The notes beneath the pieces were generated by a model, which saw only the letters and a list, made by a program, of their open reading frames with translations, had not been told where the DNA came from and did no database searches. The translations under genes and the position numbers were made by a program. Shown piece by piece: positions 8,796 through 17,807 of a DNA stretch of 64,000 nucleotides (positions are counted from its first letter, which is position 1; every line of letters starts with the position of its first letter). This DNA is from Rathayibacter sp. VKM Ac-2856 (GTDB lineage: Bacteria; Actinomycetota; Actinomycetes; Actinomycetales; Microbacteriaceae), in contig NZ_JABMLF010000002.1 of NCBI RefSeq assembly GCF_013205055.1, positions 248,001-312,000 of the forward strand, read 5' to 3'.

Positions 8796-9251
8796 TCAGG
8801 CCTCGACGTCGCCGCGCCAGGCGCCGTCCGGCGAGCCCTTGGACTCGATGTACTCCTTGAAGTTCTTCAGGTCCTTCTTGACCGCGTGGCTGCCGGCGCC
8901 GACGAGCGAGCCGACGGTCTCGAGGAAGCCCTCGGGCTCCCAGTCGAGCTGCACGGTGACGCGGGTCTCGGTGTCCGAGAGCTTGTGGAAGGTGACGACC
9001 CCGGCGTGGTCGGTCTCGCCTCCGGTGCTGTTCCAGGCGACGCGCTCGTCGGGGTGCTGCTCGGTGATGTTGGCCTCGAACTCGCGCTCGACGGGGCCGA
9101 CCTTCACCTTCCAGACGGTGAGGACGTCGGTGACCTGCTGGATGGACTCGACCTCGTCGAGGAACTTGGGGAACTCCTCGAACTGGGTCCACTGGTTGTA
9201 CGCGACGGACACGGGGACGTTGACGTCGACGGTCTCGATGATCTGCGACAC
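8796..9251 (-). CDS. SRPBCC / polyketide-cyclase-like START-fold protein
   Basis: A 151-residue protein of the SRPBCC (Bet v1-like) fold, starting VSQIIETVDVNVPVSVAYNQWTQFEEFPKFL. This is typical of cyclase/dehydrase-type START proteins that bind hydrophobic ligands in a deep cavity. GTG 9251 is chosen because AAGGAG lies seven bases upstream; the reading frame extends further but without conserved content. The ligand is unknown. It is followed by the small acidic gene, and its promoter must lie in the gap up to the repeats at 9421. Confidence 0.8.
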   Translation of the reverse strand: MSQIIETVDVNVPVSVAYNQWTQFEEFPKFLDEVESIQQVTDVLTVWKVKVGPVEREFEANITEQHPDERVAWNSTGGETDHAGVVTFHKLSDTETRVTVQLDWEPEGFLETVGSLVGAGSHAVKKDLKNFKEYIESKGSPDGAWRGDVEA

Positions 9252-9420
9252 GGTAGTGCTCCTTGATGTCTCACTCGGTGTGCGGCAGGCCGCTGCTGCG
9301 GTCGCCTGACTCGACGTTATTGGCGAGGCGCCTGGGAGTTCACGTGGTTGCGGCTGGACGCATTCGTGGTACAACCCGGGAGCGGCGGGGGCCGGCGAGC
9401 GGATGGCGGCTGCTCCTGCT

Positions 9421-9709
9421 CATGCTGGTCGAGTAGCCGCGGAGCGGCGTATCGAGACCCACGTCTGCACGACGGTGGATCTCGATACGCCCGCGATGCG
9501 GGCTACTCGATCAGCATGAAGGGCCCGCTCCGCGGGCTGCTCGATCAACAGAGGTGGCCCGCTTCGCGGGCTACTCCATCAGCGTGGAGCGGGGCGGCCG
9601 CCACTCCATGCTGGTCGAGTAGCCGCGCAGCGGCGTGTCGAGACCGACGTGTGCAGAACGGTGGATCTCGATACGCCCGCGATGCGGGCTACTCGATCAA
9701 CAGAGGTGG
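9421..9709. repeat. Two CTGGTCGAGTAG palindromic units plus partial units
   Basis: Unit one (9421-9518) and unit two (9607-about 9700) each have the left arm CATGCTGGTCGAGTAG and the inverted right arm ending in CTACTCGATCA. Between and after them are degenerate half-units (GCTGCTCGATCAACAGAGG and similar). This stretch separates the SRPBCC promoter from the 3' end of the GH43 gene, so it may also end transcription of the GH3-GH43 operon. Nothing coding is visible in 9252-9737. Confidence 0.85.
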
Positions 9710-9737
9710 CCCGCTGCGCGGGCCGCTCGATCCCGGG

Positions 9738-11309
9738 TCAGGCGTCCGTGCCTGCGTAGCGGTAGGCCGTGAAGGCCGGGGTGCCGGTGGTGGCGTAGAG
9801 GCCGAGGACGCGGCCGGTGAAGGAGGTCGCGGTCTCGGCGGTGAAGGAGCGGCCGTCGATGCGGGCGAGGGTGCGGGAGACGCCGCCGGCCTCGGCGCGG
9901 AGGACGAGGAAGTCGCTGGTCATCTGGCCGGGGCCGAAGCCGATGCCGGCGTCGCGCTCGGACTCGAGCATCAGCGTCACCGGCCCCTCGGGTAGCTCCG
10001 CGGTCCACTCCTGCTCGAAGGAGGGGATGACGGCGCGGGCGGTGATCCGCGTCCCCGAGCCGGTCGACTCCGCCTCGACCGCGGCGAACGTCGTCTCGTC
10101 GTAGCGCACGGCGAGGCCGCCGACTCCGGCCGAGACGTCCACGACCACGGACGCCTGCATCGTCTGGGTGAGCTGGCGGCGGCCGACGAAGGTGGGCTGC
10201 GAATGGCGCAGGGTGCGCCCCTCCCCCGGCAGCGACAGTCGGCCGCCCTCGATGCTCGCGAGCGCGCTCGGCAGGCGGCGCACGCCGATCCACCCCGCGT
10301 CGAGCGGACCGGAGAAGTCGACGTCGTCGCGCAGCGGCCCGCGCGGGGCGAGCGCGACCGGCTCGGCGACCGGCCAGCCGTCGACCCAGGAGACCCGGGT
10401 GACGAAGGTCTCGCGGCCGAGCGCCGAGAACGCGCGGGTCGCGCCGCGCGGACGGACGCCGAGCAGGACGATCAGGGTCGAGCCGTCTGGCCCCTCCACG
10501 AGGTCGCCGTGGCCGGTGTTCTGCACCGGTCGGGTGGTGCCGCGGGCGGTGAGGAAGGGGTTGCCGGGCTCGGTCTCGAACGGGCCCGTCGGCGAGTCGC
10601 TGCGGGCGATCGAGACGCCGTGGCCGCGCTCCGTGCCGCCCTCGGCGATGAGGAGGTACCAGACGTCCCGGCCGTCGACCGAGCGCCGGTACAGGTGCGG
10701 CGCCTCGGGGAAGCCGCCACCGGTGCCCGACCAGAGCGAGCGCGGCTCCTCGAGGATGCGGCCGCTCGCGAGATCCACCCGCACCTGCTGGATGCCGAGG
10801 TGCGCGCCCGCCTCCTCGCCGCTCAGGATCAGGCCGGAGTAGGTGACGAGCGCGGTGCCGTCCTCGTCCCAGGCGAGGTCCGGGTCGATGCCCTGGAGGG
10901 GGCCGCCGTCCGCGTCGCGGAGGACGGTGCCGTCGCTCCACTCCCCGGCCGGGTCGGCCGCGGTGAAGACGACGGTGCCGACTCCCGCGGGGACCGAGAC
11001 GATCACGTGGAAGAGGCCGTCGCGGTACCGGATGGTCGGCGCCCAGACGCCGAGGCCGGTCGGCACCTCCTCCACACCGATCTGCTCGGCACGGGTCGCG
11101 ACGTTGCCGACGCGCTCCCAGGTCACGAAGTCGGTGCTGCGGTAGACGGGGATGCCGGGCAGGTACTCGAACGTCGAGGTGACGAGGTGGTAGACGCCGT
11201 CGACCAGGACGATGCTCGGGTCGGGGTTGAAGCCGGGGATCAGCGGGTTGGGGAAGGGTGCGCCGACGTCGCCGACCGCGACCCCGCCCGGCACGGTCGC
11301 CGCGCTCAT
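9738..11309 (-). CDS. GH43 glycosidase (beta-xylosidase / arabinofuranosidase-like)
   Basis: A 523-residue glycoside hydrolase family 43 enzyme: a five-bladed beta-propeller followed by a beta-sandwich domain from about residue 330. The general base aspartate is in NPDPS, the pKa-modulating aspartate in GIDPDL, and the general acid glutamate in FPEAPHLY. The C-terminal part (DAGWIGVRRLPSALASIEGGRL) is typical of the xylosidase C-terminal sandwich. It should remove xylose or arabinose from short oligosaccharides. There is no signal peptide, so it probably acts inside the cell on imported sugars. Its ATG overlaps the stop of the upstream GH3 gene as ATGA, so the two are translationally coupled. 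Confidence 0.9.
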   Translation of the reverse strand: MSAATVPGGVAVGDVGAPFPNPLIPGFNPDPSIVLVDGVYHLVTSTFEYLPGIPVYRSTDFVTWERVGNVATRAEQIGVEEVPTGLGVWAPTIRYRDGLFHVIVSVPAGVGTVVFTAADPAGEWSDGTVLRDADGGPLQGIDPDLAWDEDGTALVTYSGLILSGEEAGAHLGIQQVRVDLASGRILEEPRSLWSGTGGGFPEAPHLYRRSVDGRDVWYLLIAEGGTERGHGVSIARSDSPTGPFETEPGNPFLTARGTTRPVQNTGHGDLVEGPDGSTLIVLLGVRPRGATRAFSALGRETFVTRVSWVDGWPVAEPVALAPRGPLRDDVDFSGPLDAGWIGVRRLPSALASIEGGRLSLPGEGRTLRHSQPTFVGRRQLTQTMQASVVVDVSAGVGGLAVRYDETTFAAVEAESTGSGTRITARAVIPSFEQEWTAELPEGPVTLMLESERDAGIGFGPGQMTSDFLVLRAEAGGVSRTLARIDGRSFTAETATSFTGRVLGLYATTGTPAFTAYRYAGTDA

Positions 11310-13792
11310 GCGAGCAGCTCGAGCTCGGTCACGAGCGGGACGTCCTCGAGCGAGGTGCCGAGGCGGATCGTGAACGCGCCGGGCTCGTACTCCCAGCCGT
11401 CGTTCCAGGTGGCGAGGAGGCGGGTGGGCACGGTCACGGCGATCTGCGCGCTCGCACCCGCCTCGAGCGTGGCGCTCTCGAAGCCGACCAGCCAGCGCAC
11501 CGGGCGCTCGACGGCGGAGTCGCGGCGCTCGGCGTAGGCCTGCAGCACGACCTTGCCGGCGCGCTCGCCGGTGTTCACGACGTCGACGAGGAGCGGCACG
11601 TCCTCCCCGCCGCGCACGGGCTCCGGCGCGGAGACCGACACGAGCTCGAACGACGTGTAGCCGAGGCCGTGGCCGAAGACGTAGGCCGGCTCGACCTCGC
11701 TCCGCAGCCAGGCGCGGTAGCCGATGTGGATGCCCTCGTCGTAGTGCAGCTCGCCGTCGGTGGGCAGCGTGGAGAGGACGGGGACGTCCTCGATCGCGAC
11801 CGGCCAGGTGGTGGGCAGGCGTCCGCCGGGCTCGACGCGGCCGAGCAGGACGTCGGCGACCGCATCGCCCATCTCCTGCCCGCCGAAGTAGCCGACCAGC
11901 ACGGCGGCGACCTCGTCGCGCCACGGCAGCAGCACGGGGGCGCCGGCGTTGACGACCACGACGGTGCGCGGGTTCACGGCGGCGACGGCGCGCACGAGCG
12001 CGTCCTGCTGCCCGGGCAGGTCGAGCGAGCTGCGGTCGTAGCCCTCGGACTCCACGGCGGAGTTGGTGCCGACCACCACGAGGGCGACGTCGGCGTCGCG
12101 GGCGAGCGCCACCGCCTCCGCGATCAGCTCGTCAGCGGGGGTGTCGTCGGGCTCGAGGCCGTAGGTGAAGCCGAGCGCGCCCTCGAGGTCGCCCTCCGCG
12201 TGCACGATGTCGTACTCGATCCGGATGTCGACGGGGGTGCCCGCGGTGACGGTCAGCGGCGCGGACACCGACGGCGGCGCGAGCAGCGCGGCGCCGAGGT
12301 CGGAGCCGACGGCGGCGAGGGTCTCCTCGAGGAAGAGGTCGCCGTCGACGAAGACGCGGGCGGTGCCGGCGACGGCGAAGCCCAGGCGGACGGTCGCGTC
12401 GGCGGCGGGGGTGAGCACGGTCGAGAACTCGACGCGCGCGGAGGCGGCGATCGGCGCGGTGCCGCCGAACCAGACCAGCGAGGTGGCGCGGCGGTCCTCG
12501 ACGAACAGCTCGGCGCCGTCCTCGGCGAGGAAGCGGACGCGCTGGCCGGGCTCGCCGGTGACGGGGTTGGTGATCGTGTCGAGGACGAGCGGGGCGACCC
12601 CGTCCTGGACGACCGCGCCGAGCGCGTAGTCGACGCGGGCGTGCGGGAGGGCGGCGCGGATCCCGTCGAGCGGAGTGACGACCTTCGCGGGCAGGACCGT
12701 CGCGGATCCGCCGCCCTGGGTGCGCGCCTCGCGGGCGTTGTGCCCGATGACCGCGACGGAGGCCAGCGCCGACGCGTCCCAGGGCAGCTCGCCCTCGTTG
12801 CGCAGCAGCACGCTGCCGGCGGCGGCGGCCTCGCGGGCGAAGGCGACGCCGTCCTCGACGAGGACCGGCTCGGCGACGGCGGGCGCGAAGCCCTCGAGCG
12901 CGCCGACGCGGGCGGCGAGGCGGAGGATGCGGCGGACCTTGCGGTCGACCACGGACTCCTCGATCGAGCCGTCGCGGACGGCGGCGACGAGCGCGGCGCC
13001 CCACGGGCCGTCGGGGCCGGGCATGACGAGGTCCTGCGCGGCGCGGGCGCTGTCGACGGTGCGGACCGCGGTCCAGTCGCTGATGACGACGCCGTCGAAG
13101 CCCCACTCGCTGTTCAGCGGGGTCTCCAGCAGGTCGCTCTCGGTGGCGGTCGTGCCGTTGATCGAGTTGTACGAGCTCATCACCAGCCAGGCGCGGGTCT
13201 CGACGATCGCGCGCTCGAAGGCGAGCAGGTAGAGCTCGCGGAGGGCGCGGTCGCCGACCCGGACGTCGACGGTGAAGCGGTCGGTCTCGGAGTCGTTGGC
13301 GATGTAGTGCTTGGGAGTCGCGCCGACGCCGTTCTCCTGCACGCCGGCCACGTAGGCGGCGGCGAGGTCGGCGGTGAGCACCGGGTCCTCGCTGAAGCCC
13401 TCGAAGTGGCGGCCGCCGAGCGGGGAGCGGTGCAGGTTGATGGTCGGGCCGAGGACGACGTCGACGTCCTTCCGGCGCGCCTCGACCGCGGCGGCGGCGC
13501 CGTAGCGGCGGGCGATCGAGCGGTCCCAGGAGGAGGAGAGCGCAGTGGCGGAGGGCAGGTTGAGCGAGGGCGAGCGCTCGTCCCAGACCTCGCCGCGGAC
13601 GCCCGAGGGGCCGTCGGAGACGAGCATGCGGCGCAGGCCGATCTTCTCGATCGGCCAGGTGGTCCAGAAGTCGCGGCCGGTGAGCAGCTGCACCTTCTCC
13701 TCGAGGTCGAGGCGGCCGACCAGCTCGGTGAGGCGGGCGTCCGCGTCGGCCCCATCGGCCGGGATGCGGAAAGCAGTGGAGGTGTCGGTCAC
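11306..13792 (-). CDS. GH3 beta-glycosidase with PA14 and fibronectin-III-like domains
   Basis: An 828-residue family 3 beta-glucosidase/xylosidase. In order: the N-terminal TIM-like barrel with KHY (161-163) and the nucleophile Asp239 in VVISDW; the alpha/beta sandwich, with a PA14-type insertion around residues 390-530 (VRLGFAVAGTARVFVDGD); and a C-terminal fibronectin-III-like domain ending near VTELELLA. PA14 insertions shape the substrate pocket in this family. No signal peptide is present. The start is GTG 13792 behind a purine-rich stretch. It is the first gene of the GH3-GH43 pair, and its upstream region carries an operator-like palindrome shared with the ABC importer and TetR promoters. 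Confidence 0.9.
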   Translation of the reverse strand: MTDTSTAFRIPADGADADARLTELVGRLDLEEKVQLLTGRDFWTTWPIEKIGLRRMLVSDGPSGVRGEVWDERSPSLNLPSATALSSSWDRSIARRYGAAAAVEARRKDVDVVLGPTINLHRSPLGGRHFEGFSEDPVLTADLAAAYVAGVQENGVGATPKHYIANDSETDRFTVDVRVGDRALRELYLLAFERAIVETRAWLVMSSYNSINGTTATESDLLETPLNSEWGFDGVVISDWTAVRTVDSARAAQDLVMPGPDGPWGAALVAAVRDGSIEESVVDRKVRRILRLAARVGALEGFAPAVAEPVLVEDGVAFAREAAAAGSVLLRNEGELPWDASALASVAVIGHNAREARTQGGGSATVLPAKVVTPLDGIRAALPHARVDYALGAVVQDGVAPLVLDTITNPVTGEPGQRVRFLAEDGAELFVEDRRATSLVWFGGTAPIAASARVEFSTVLTPAADATVRLGFAVAGTARVFVDGDLFLEETLAAVGSDLGAALLAPPSVSAPLTVTAGTPVDIRIEYDIVHAEGDLEGALGFTYGLEPDDTPADELIAEAVALARDADVALVVVGTNSAVESEGYDRSSLDLPGQQDALVRAVAAVNPRTVVVVNAGAPVLLPWRDEVAAVLVGYFGGQEMGDAVADVLLGRVEPGGRLPTTWPVAIEDVPVLSTLPTDGELHYDEGIHIGYRAWLRSEVEPAYVFGHGLGYTSFELVSVSAPEPVRGGEDVPLLVDVVNTGERAGKVVLQAYAERRDSAVERPVRWLVGFESATLEAGASAQIAVTVPTRLLATWNDGWEYEPGAFTIRLGTSLEDVPLVTELELLA

Positions 13793-13830
13793 AGTGACTC
13801 TTTCTCTCGGAAGGCGACGTCGTCGTCCCT

Positions 13831-13854
13831 AAAAACCTAGCACTAGTAGTTTTC
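13831..13854 (-). promoter_or_regulatory. Operator-like palindrome upstream of the GH3-GH43 operon
   Basis: Read toward the GH3 gene, the site is GAAAACTA, eight bases, then AGGTTTTT. The same half-sites recur four or more times in the 19392-19567 divergent promoter region. It lies 40-60 bases upstream of the GH3 start, where an operator overlapping a promoter is expected. Binding by the TetR protein encoded at 19619 is inferred. Confidence 0.55.
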
Positions 13855-13891
13855 TGCCGATATGCCCGCCCCCACCCCCAGATCCCCCCGC

Positions 13892-13952
13892 CGCGAGATG
13901 CCACTTATGACGCGATCGCGCGGCGTGTCGCGCTCATAAGTGGCATCTCGCG
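13892..13952. repeat. Perfect 19-bp inverted repeat
   Basis: The left arm CGCGAGATGCCACTTATGA (13892-13910) is perfectly complementary to 13934-13952, with a 23-base GC-rich loop. It lies between the GH3 promoter and the end of the ABC ATPase gene, so it may terminate the importer operon. The AT-containing arm is unlike a typical GC terminator and looks more like a mobile palindromic element. Confidence 0.8.
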
Positions 13953-14019
13953 GGGGGAGGAGGGACTCGGGTGGCGGAGGGGGTCGGGAGGTCGGGGGGC
14001 GGGGCGGGCGGGCAGCGGG

Positions 14020-14874
14020 TCAGGGGTGGGCGGCGACGAAGGCGCGGCGCTCGGCTCGGCGGGTGGCCTGGCGGACCGGGTCGGCGACGGGGGCGGCCAG
14101 GAAGAGGCGCTGGGTGTAGGCGTGCTCGGGGCGGGAGGTGACCTGGTCGCCGTCGCCCCACTCGACGATCTCGCCGTGGTACATCACGGCGACGCGGTGC
14201 GAGAGGTGCCGCACGACGGCGAGGTCGTGCGAGACGAAGAGGTACGCGACTCCGGTGCGCTCCTGGATCTCGGTGAAGAGGTCGAGGACGCGCGCCTGGG
14301 TGGAGAGGTCCAGCGCCGAGACGGGCTCGTCGCAGACGATCAGCCGCGGCTCGAGGGCGAGCGCCCGGGCGATCGCGATCCGCTGGCGCTGGCCGCCCGA
14401 GAACTCGCGCGGCAGGCGGTCGGCCGCGGACTGCGGCAGCCCCACCTGGTCGAGCAGCTCGCGCACCCGCGCCGAGGCGACCTTCGCGTCGACCTTCCGC
14501 ACGGTGAGCGGCTCGACCAGGATCTGCTCGATCGTCAGCGACGGGTTGAGCGAGGTGTACGGGTCCTGGAAGACGACCTGGATCTCGGAGGAGAGCCCGC
14601 GGCGCTGCCGGCGGTCGAGGTGCGCGATGTCGCGCCCGTTGTAGAGGATCTCGCCGCCGGTGACCGGGGCGAGCCCCAGCACCGCGCGGCCGAGGGTGGT
14701 CTTGCCCGAGCCGGACTCGCCGACCAGGCCGACCGTCTCGCCGGGGCGGATGTCGAGCGAGACGCCCTTCAGCGCCTGGAACGGCTTCGCGCGGAAGCCC
14801 TTGCCCGGGTACTCGACGACGACGTTCTTGACGTCCAGCAGCAGCTCGGACGGTGCGGCGGGTGCGGCGCTCAT
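14020..14874 (-). CDS. ABC transporter ATP-binding protein (OppF/DppF type)
   Basis: The second nucleotide-binding subunit of a family-5 importer, 284 residues. Walker A is GESGSGKTT, the ABC signature [15 protein letters not shown], Walker [12 protein letters not shown], and the switch histidine is in [10 protein letters not shown]-terminal extension of about 40 residues ([14 protein letters not shown]) is characteristic of the Opp/Dpp ATPases, though the cysteines of an iron-sulfur site are not evident. The ATG overlaps the stop of the preceding permease-ATPase fusion by four bases. It powers import with its partners at 14871-19334. Given the flanking glycosidases, oligosaccharides are the likely cargo. 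Confidence 0.9.
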   Translation of the reverse strand: MSAAPAAPSELLLDVKNVVVEYPGKGFRAKPFQALKGVSLDIRPGETVGLVGESGSGKTTLGRAVLGLAPVTGGEILYNGRDIAHLDRRQRRGLSSEIQVVFQDPYTSLNPSLTIEQILVEPLTVRKVDAKVASARVRELLDQVGLPQSAADRLPREFSGGQRQRIAIARALALEPRLIVCDEPVSALDLSTQARVLDLFTEIQERTGVAYLFVSHDLAVVRHLSHRVAVMYHGEIVEWGDGDQVTSRPEHAYTQRLFLAAPVADPVRQATRRAERRAFVAAHP

Positions 14875-16748
14875 CGGCTCGACTCCTTCACGGCGGTGGT
14901 GGCGACGAGCGGTCCGCGGGCGGGCCCCTCCTCGAGGATCGCGTCGAACAGGGCGCGGGTGTACGGGTGACGGGGGTCGGCGAAGATCGAGCGCACGGGC
15001 CCGGTCTCGACGATCCGGCCGTCGCGCATGACCGAGACGCGGTCGCACAGGTCGGCGACGACGCCGAAGTTGTGCGTGACGAGGATCATGCCCATGTTCA
15101 GCTCCGACTGCAGCTCGCGCAGCAGGTCGAGCACCTCGGCCTGCACCGTGACGTCGAGCGCGGTGGTCGGCTCGTCGGCGATCAGCAGGTCGGGGTCGCA
15201 GGAGACGGCGCCGGCGATCAGCACGCGCTGCGCCATGCCGCCGGAGACCTCGTGCGGGTAGGCGTCGAAGGTGCGCTGCGGGTTCGGGATGCCGACCCGG
15301 GCGAGCAGGCCGAGCGCCCGCTCCGTCGCCGCGGCCTTGGAGAGGCCGAGGCAGAGGCGGATCGGCTGCACCAGCTGGGTGCCGATGGTGAAGGAGGGGT
15401 CGAGGTTCGACATCGGCTCCTGCGGGATGTACGCGATGCGCTTGCCGCGGAGCTTCGTCATCTCCTTCTCGGAGAGGTGCGCGAGATCCTGGCCGTCGAA
15501 GACGATCGAGCCGCCGGTGATCCGGCCGCCCTCGGGCAGCAGGCGCAGCACCGACCAGGCGGTCTGCGTCTTGCCGGAGCCGGACTCGCCGATCAGGCCG
15601 TGGATCTCGCCGCGGCGGACCGCGAGCGACACGTCGTGCACCACGGTCTTGACCGAGCCGTCGCCCTGGCCGTAGCCGACCGACAGGTTCGTGACGCGGA
15701 GGATCTCCTCCGCAGCCTTCGCCCCTGCCTCCTCCTCGTGCACCACGGTCTTCGGCGCCGCGGCGTCCTCGTCGAGCATCGTCCGGATGCCGATCGTGGA
15801 GAGGCTGGTCGGCACCGTCGCGGGCGCCGAGGCGGCCTTGCGCTTCTTCGAGCGCTTGGCCCCGGAGGCGCTGCGCTCGAGCTCGTCGCGCATCGCATTG
15901 CCCAGCAGGGTCAGCGCGATGGAGGTGAGGGCGATCGCGAGGCTCGGCCAGAGCATCAGGATCGGCGCGTTGAACACGTTCGAGAAGCCGTCGTTGAGCA
16001 TCGAGCCCCAGGTGGGGATCGACAGGTCGCCGAGGCCGAGGAACTCCAGTCCCGCCTGGATCGCGATCGCGATGCCGGCGACGAGCGAGGCCTGGATGAT
16101 GACGGGGGCGCGGACGACGGTGAGGATGTGCCGCGCGATGATCCGGCCGTTGCCGAGGCCCGAGACCCGCGCCGCGTCGACGAAGAGCTCGCCGCGCACC
16201 GCGGTGACGGAGGCGTAGACCAGCCGGTGGAAGGCGGGCGAGAGCAGCACGCCGAAGATGGCCATTGAGAGCCACATCGACGGGCCGATGACGGCGCGGG
16301 CCGCCAGCAGGACGACGAAGCCGGGCAGCGCCATCACGAGGCCCGAGGTCCAGGCCGAGACCGAGTCGAACCAGCCGCCGAAGTAGCCGGCCAGCAGTCC
16401 GCTCGTGACGCCGATGACGACGGCGACGGCCAGCGCGACCAGGGCGCCGGCGAGGCTGAACTGCGTGCCGAAGAGCAGGCGCGAGAGGACGTCGCGGCCG
16501 GCACTGTCGGCGCCGAGCAGGTGCGCGGCGCCGGGCTCGGCGAGCACGTCCTGCAGCGAGGCGCGGTTGGGGTCGGCCGGGGCGAGCAGCGGCGCGAAGA
16601 TCCCGGCGAGGACGACGATCGCGAGGAAGACGAGCGAGACGAGCCCGACCGGGTTGTGCAGCAGGCGGCGGAAGAGGTGCGTGCGGGCGGCGCGCTCCTC
16701 CACTCCGACCGACGGGGTGCTGGCGGGCAGCGGAGTCGTGGCGGTCAT
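14871..16748 (-). CDS. Fused ABC permease (DppC-like) and ATPase (DppD-like)
   Basis: A 625-residue fusion. Residues 1-290 form a DppC-type permease with about six spans (first [19 protein letters not shown]) and the [14 protein letters not shown] motif typical of the family. A Lys/Arg-rich and acidic linker (about 290-345) leads to an ATPase domain with Walker [10 protein letters not shown], signature [14 protein letters not shown] and Walker [12 protein letters not shown]. The fusion is known in Actinobacteria and guarantees one-to-one stoichiometry of permease and ATPase. It overlaps the preceding permease gene by ATGA and the following ATPase gene likewise, so the three should be coupled. 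Confidence 0.92.
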   Translation of the reverse strand: MTATTPLPASTPSVGVEERAARTHLFRRLLHNPVGLVSLVFLAIVVLAGIFAPLLAPADPNRASLQDVLAEPGAAHLLGADSAGRDVLSRLLFGTQFSLAGALVALAVAVVIGVTSGLLAGYFGGWFDSVSAWTSGLVMALPGFVVLLAARAVIGPSMWLSMAIFGVLLSPAFHRLVYASVTAVRGELFVDAARVSGLGNGRIIARHILTVVRAPVIIQASLVAGIAIAIQAGLEFLGLGDLSIPTWGSMLNDGFSNVFNAPILMLWPSLAIALTSIALTLLGNAMRDELERSASGAKRSKKRKAASAPATVPTSLSTIGIRTMLDEDAAAPKTVVHEEEAGAKAAEEILRVTNLSVGYGQGDGSVKTVVHDVSLAVRRGEIHGLIGESGSGKTQTAWSVLRLLPEGGRITGGSIVFDGQDLAHLSEKEMTKLRGKRIAYIPQEPMSNLDPSFTIGTQLVQPIRLCLGLSKAAATERALGLLARVGIPNPQRTFDAYPHEVSGGMAQRVLIAGAVSCDPDLLIADEPTTALDVTVQAEVLDLLRELQSELNMGMILVTHNFGVVADLCDRVSVMRDGRIVETGPVRSIFADPRHPYTRALFDAILEEGPARGPLVATTAVKESSR

Positions 16749-17686
16749 GAGAGTCGCACCTTCGGGTTGAGCCAGCCCTGGAGCAGGTCGATGAGCAGGT
16801 TGACGATGACGACGATGATCGCGGTGACGAGCACGAGGCCCATCACCAGCGGGATGTCGCCCTGGGTGGTCGCGGTGACCGCGACCTGGCCGAGACCGGG
16901 GATCGCGAAGATCTGCTCGACGATGACGGCGCCGCCGAGCAGGCCGATGAACTGCACGGCGAGGACGGCGAGGGCCGGCCCGCCGGCGTTGCGCAGCACG
17001 TGCTGGAAGATCACGCGGGAGGCGGGGAGGCCGCGCGAGCGCAGGGTCCGCACGTAGTCCTGGCGGAGCGCGTCGATCACGGAGCCGCGGACCTGCTGGG
17101 CGACACCGGCGATGCCGCCGATGGCGAGGGCGATGATCGGCAGGGTGACCGTGGCGATCCAGCCGGAGAACGAGTCGGTGAGGTTCACGTAGCCGGTCGG
17201 CTTGAACCAGCGGAGGTTGATCGCGAAGACGGTGACGAGGCCCAGGGCGATCAGGAAGCCGGGGATCGCGAAGCCGAGGATCGAGACCAGCTGCACCAGC
17301 TTGTCGGCCCAGCCGCGGCGGACCGCGGCCCAGACGCCGAGCACGACCGCGACGATCGCGGAGATGATCGTGGCGCCGATGACCAGGGAGAGCGTGACGG
17401 TGACGCGGGTGGAGATGGCGGTGGTGACCGCCTGCCCGGTGAACCAGGAGCTGCCGAGGTCGCCGGTCACGGCGTGGCCGAGCCAGCCGAGGTACTGCGT
17501 CCAGATCGGCTGGTCGAGGCCGAGCTGCGAGGCGCGCTGGGCCACCGCCTCCGGGGTCGCGTTCTGCCCGAGGATGCGGCGGGCGATGTCGCCGCCGCCG
17601 AGATAGAGGAGTGCGTACGCGACGACGGAGATCAGCACCACGAGGATGATCCCCGAGACGACGCGTCGCAGGATGAACCTGGTCAT
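16745..17686 (-). CDS. ABC transporter permease (DppB type)
   Basis: A 313-residue permease with about six transmembrane helices. The first span (VVSGIILVVLISVVAYALLYL) lacks a cleavable signal, as usual. The cytoplasmic coupling loop YVRTLRSRGLPASRVIFQHVLRNA matches the EAA loop of DppB-type subunits. ATG 17686 follows AAGGA with appropriate spacing. It pairs with the permease half of the fused protein. It is separated from the upstream binding-protein gene by a 121-base gap containing a GC hairpin, and overlaps the downstream gene by four bases. Confidence 0.92.
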   Translation of the reverse strand: MTRFILRRVVSGIILVVLISVVAYALLYLGGGDIARRILGQNATPEAVAQRASQLGLDQPIWTQYLGWLGHAVTGDLGSSWFTGQAVTTAISTRVTVTLSLVIGATIISAIVAVVLGVWAAVRRGWADKLVQLVSILGFAIPGFLIALGLVTVFAINLRWFKPTGYVNLTDSFSGWIATVTLPIIALAIGGIAGVAQQVRGSVIDALRQDYVRTLRSRGLPASRVIFQHVLRNAGGPALAVLAVQFIGLLGGAVIVEQIFAIPGLGQVAVTATTQGDIPLVMGLVLVTAIIVVIVNLLIDLLQGWLNPKVRLS

Positions 17687-17752
17687 CAGTGGTCCTTCGA
17701 ACGGAGGAGGGCGCGGGCTGGATCAGCGGATCGGTGACGCGCGAGGAGAGGG

Positions 17753-17782
17753 GGCGGGGCCGGCGTCGAAGCCGACCCCGCC
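17753..17782 (-). terminator. Hairpin between binding-protein and permease genes
   Basis: GGCGGGGTCGGC and GCCGGCCCCGCC (read on the minus strand) form a 12-base stem with a six-base loop just downstream of the solute-binding-protein stop. Such hairpins often stabilise or partly terminate the message so that the binding protein is made in excess over the membrane subunits. The role is inferred from position. Confidence 0.55.
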
Positions 17783-17807
17783 GAACCGGCTCAGGCCGGG
17801 GTGCCGA

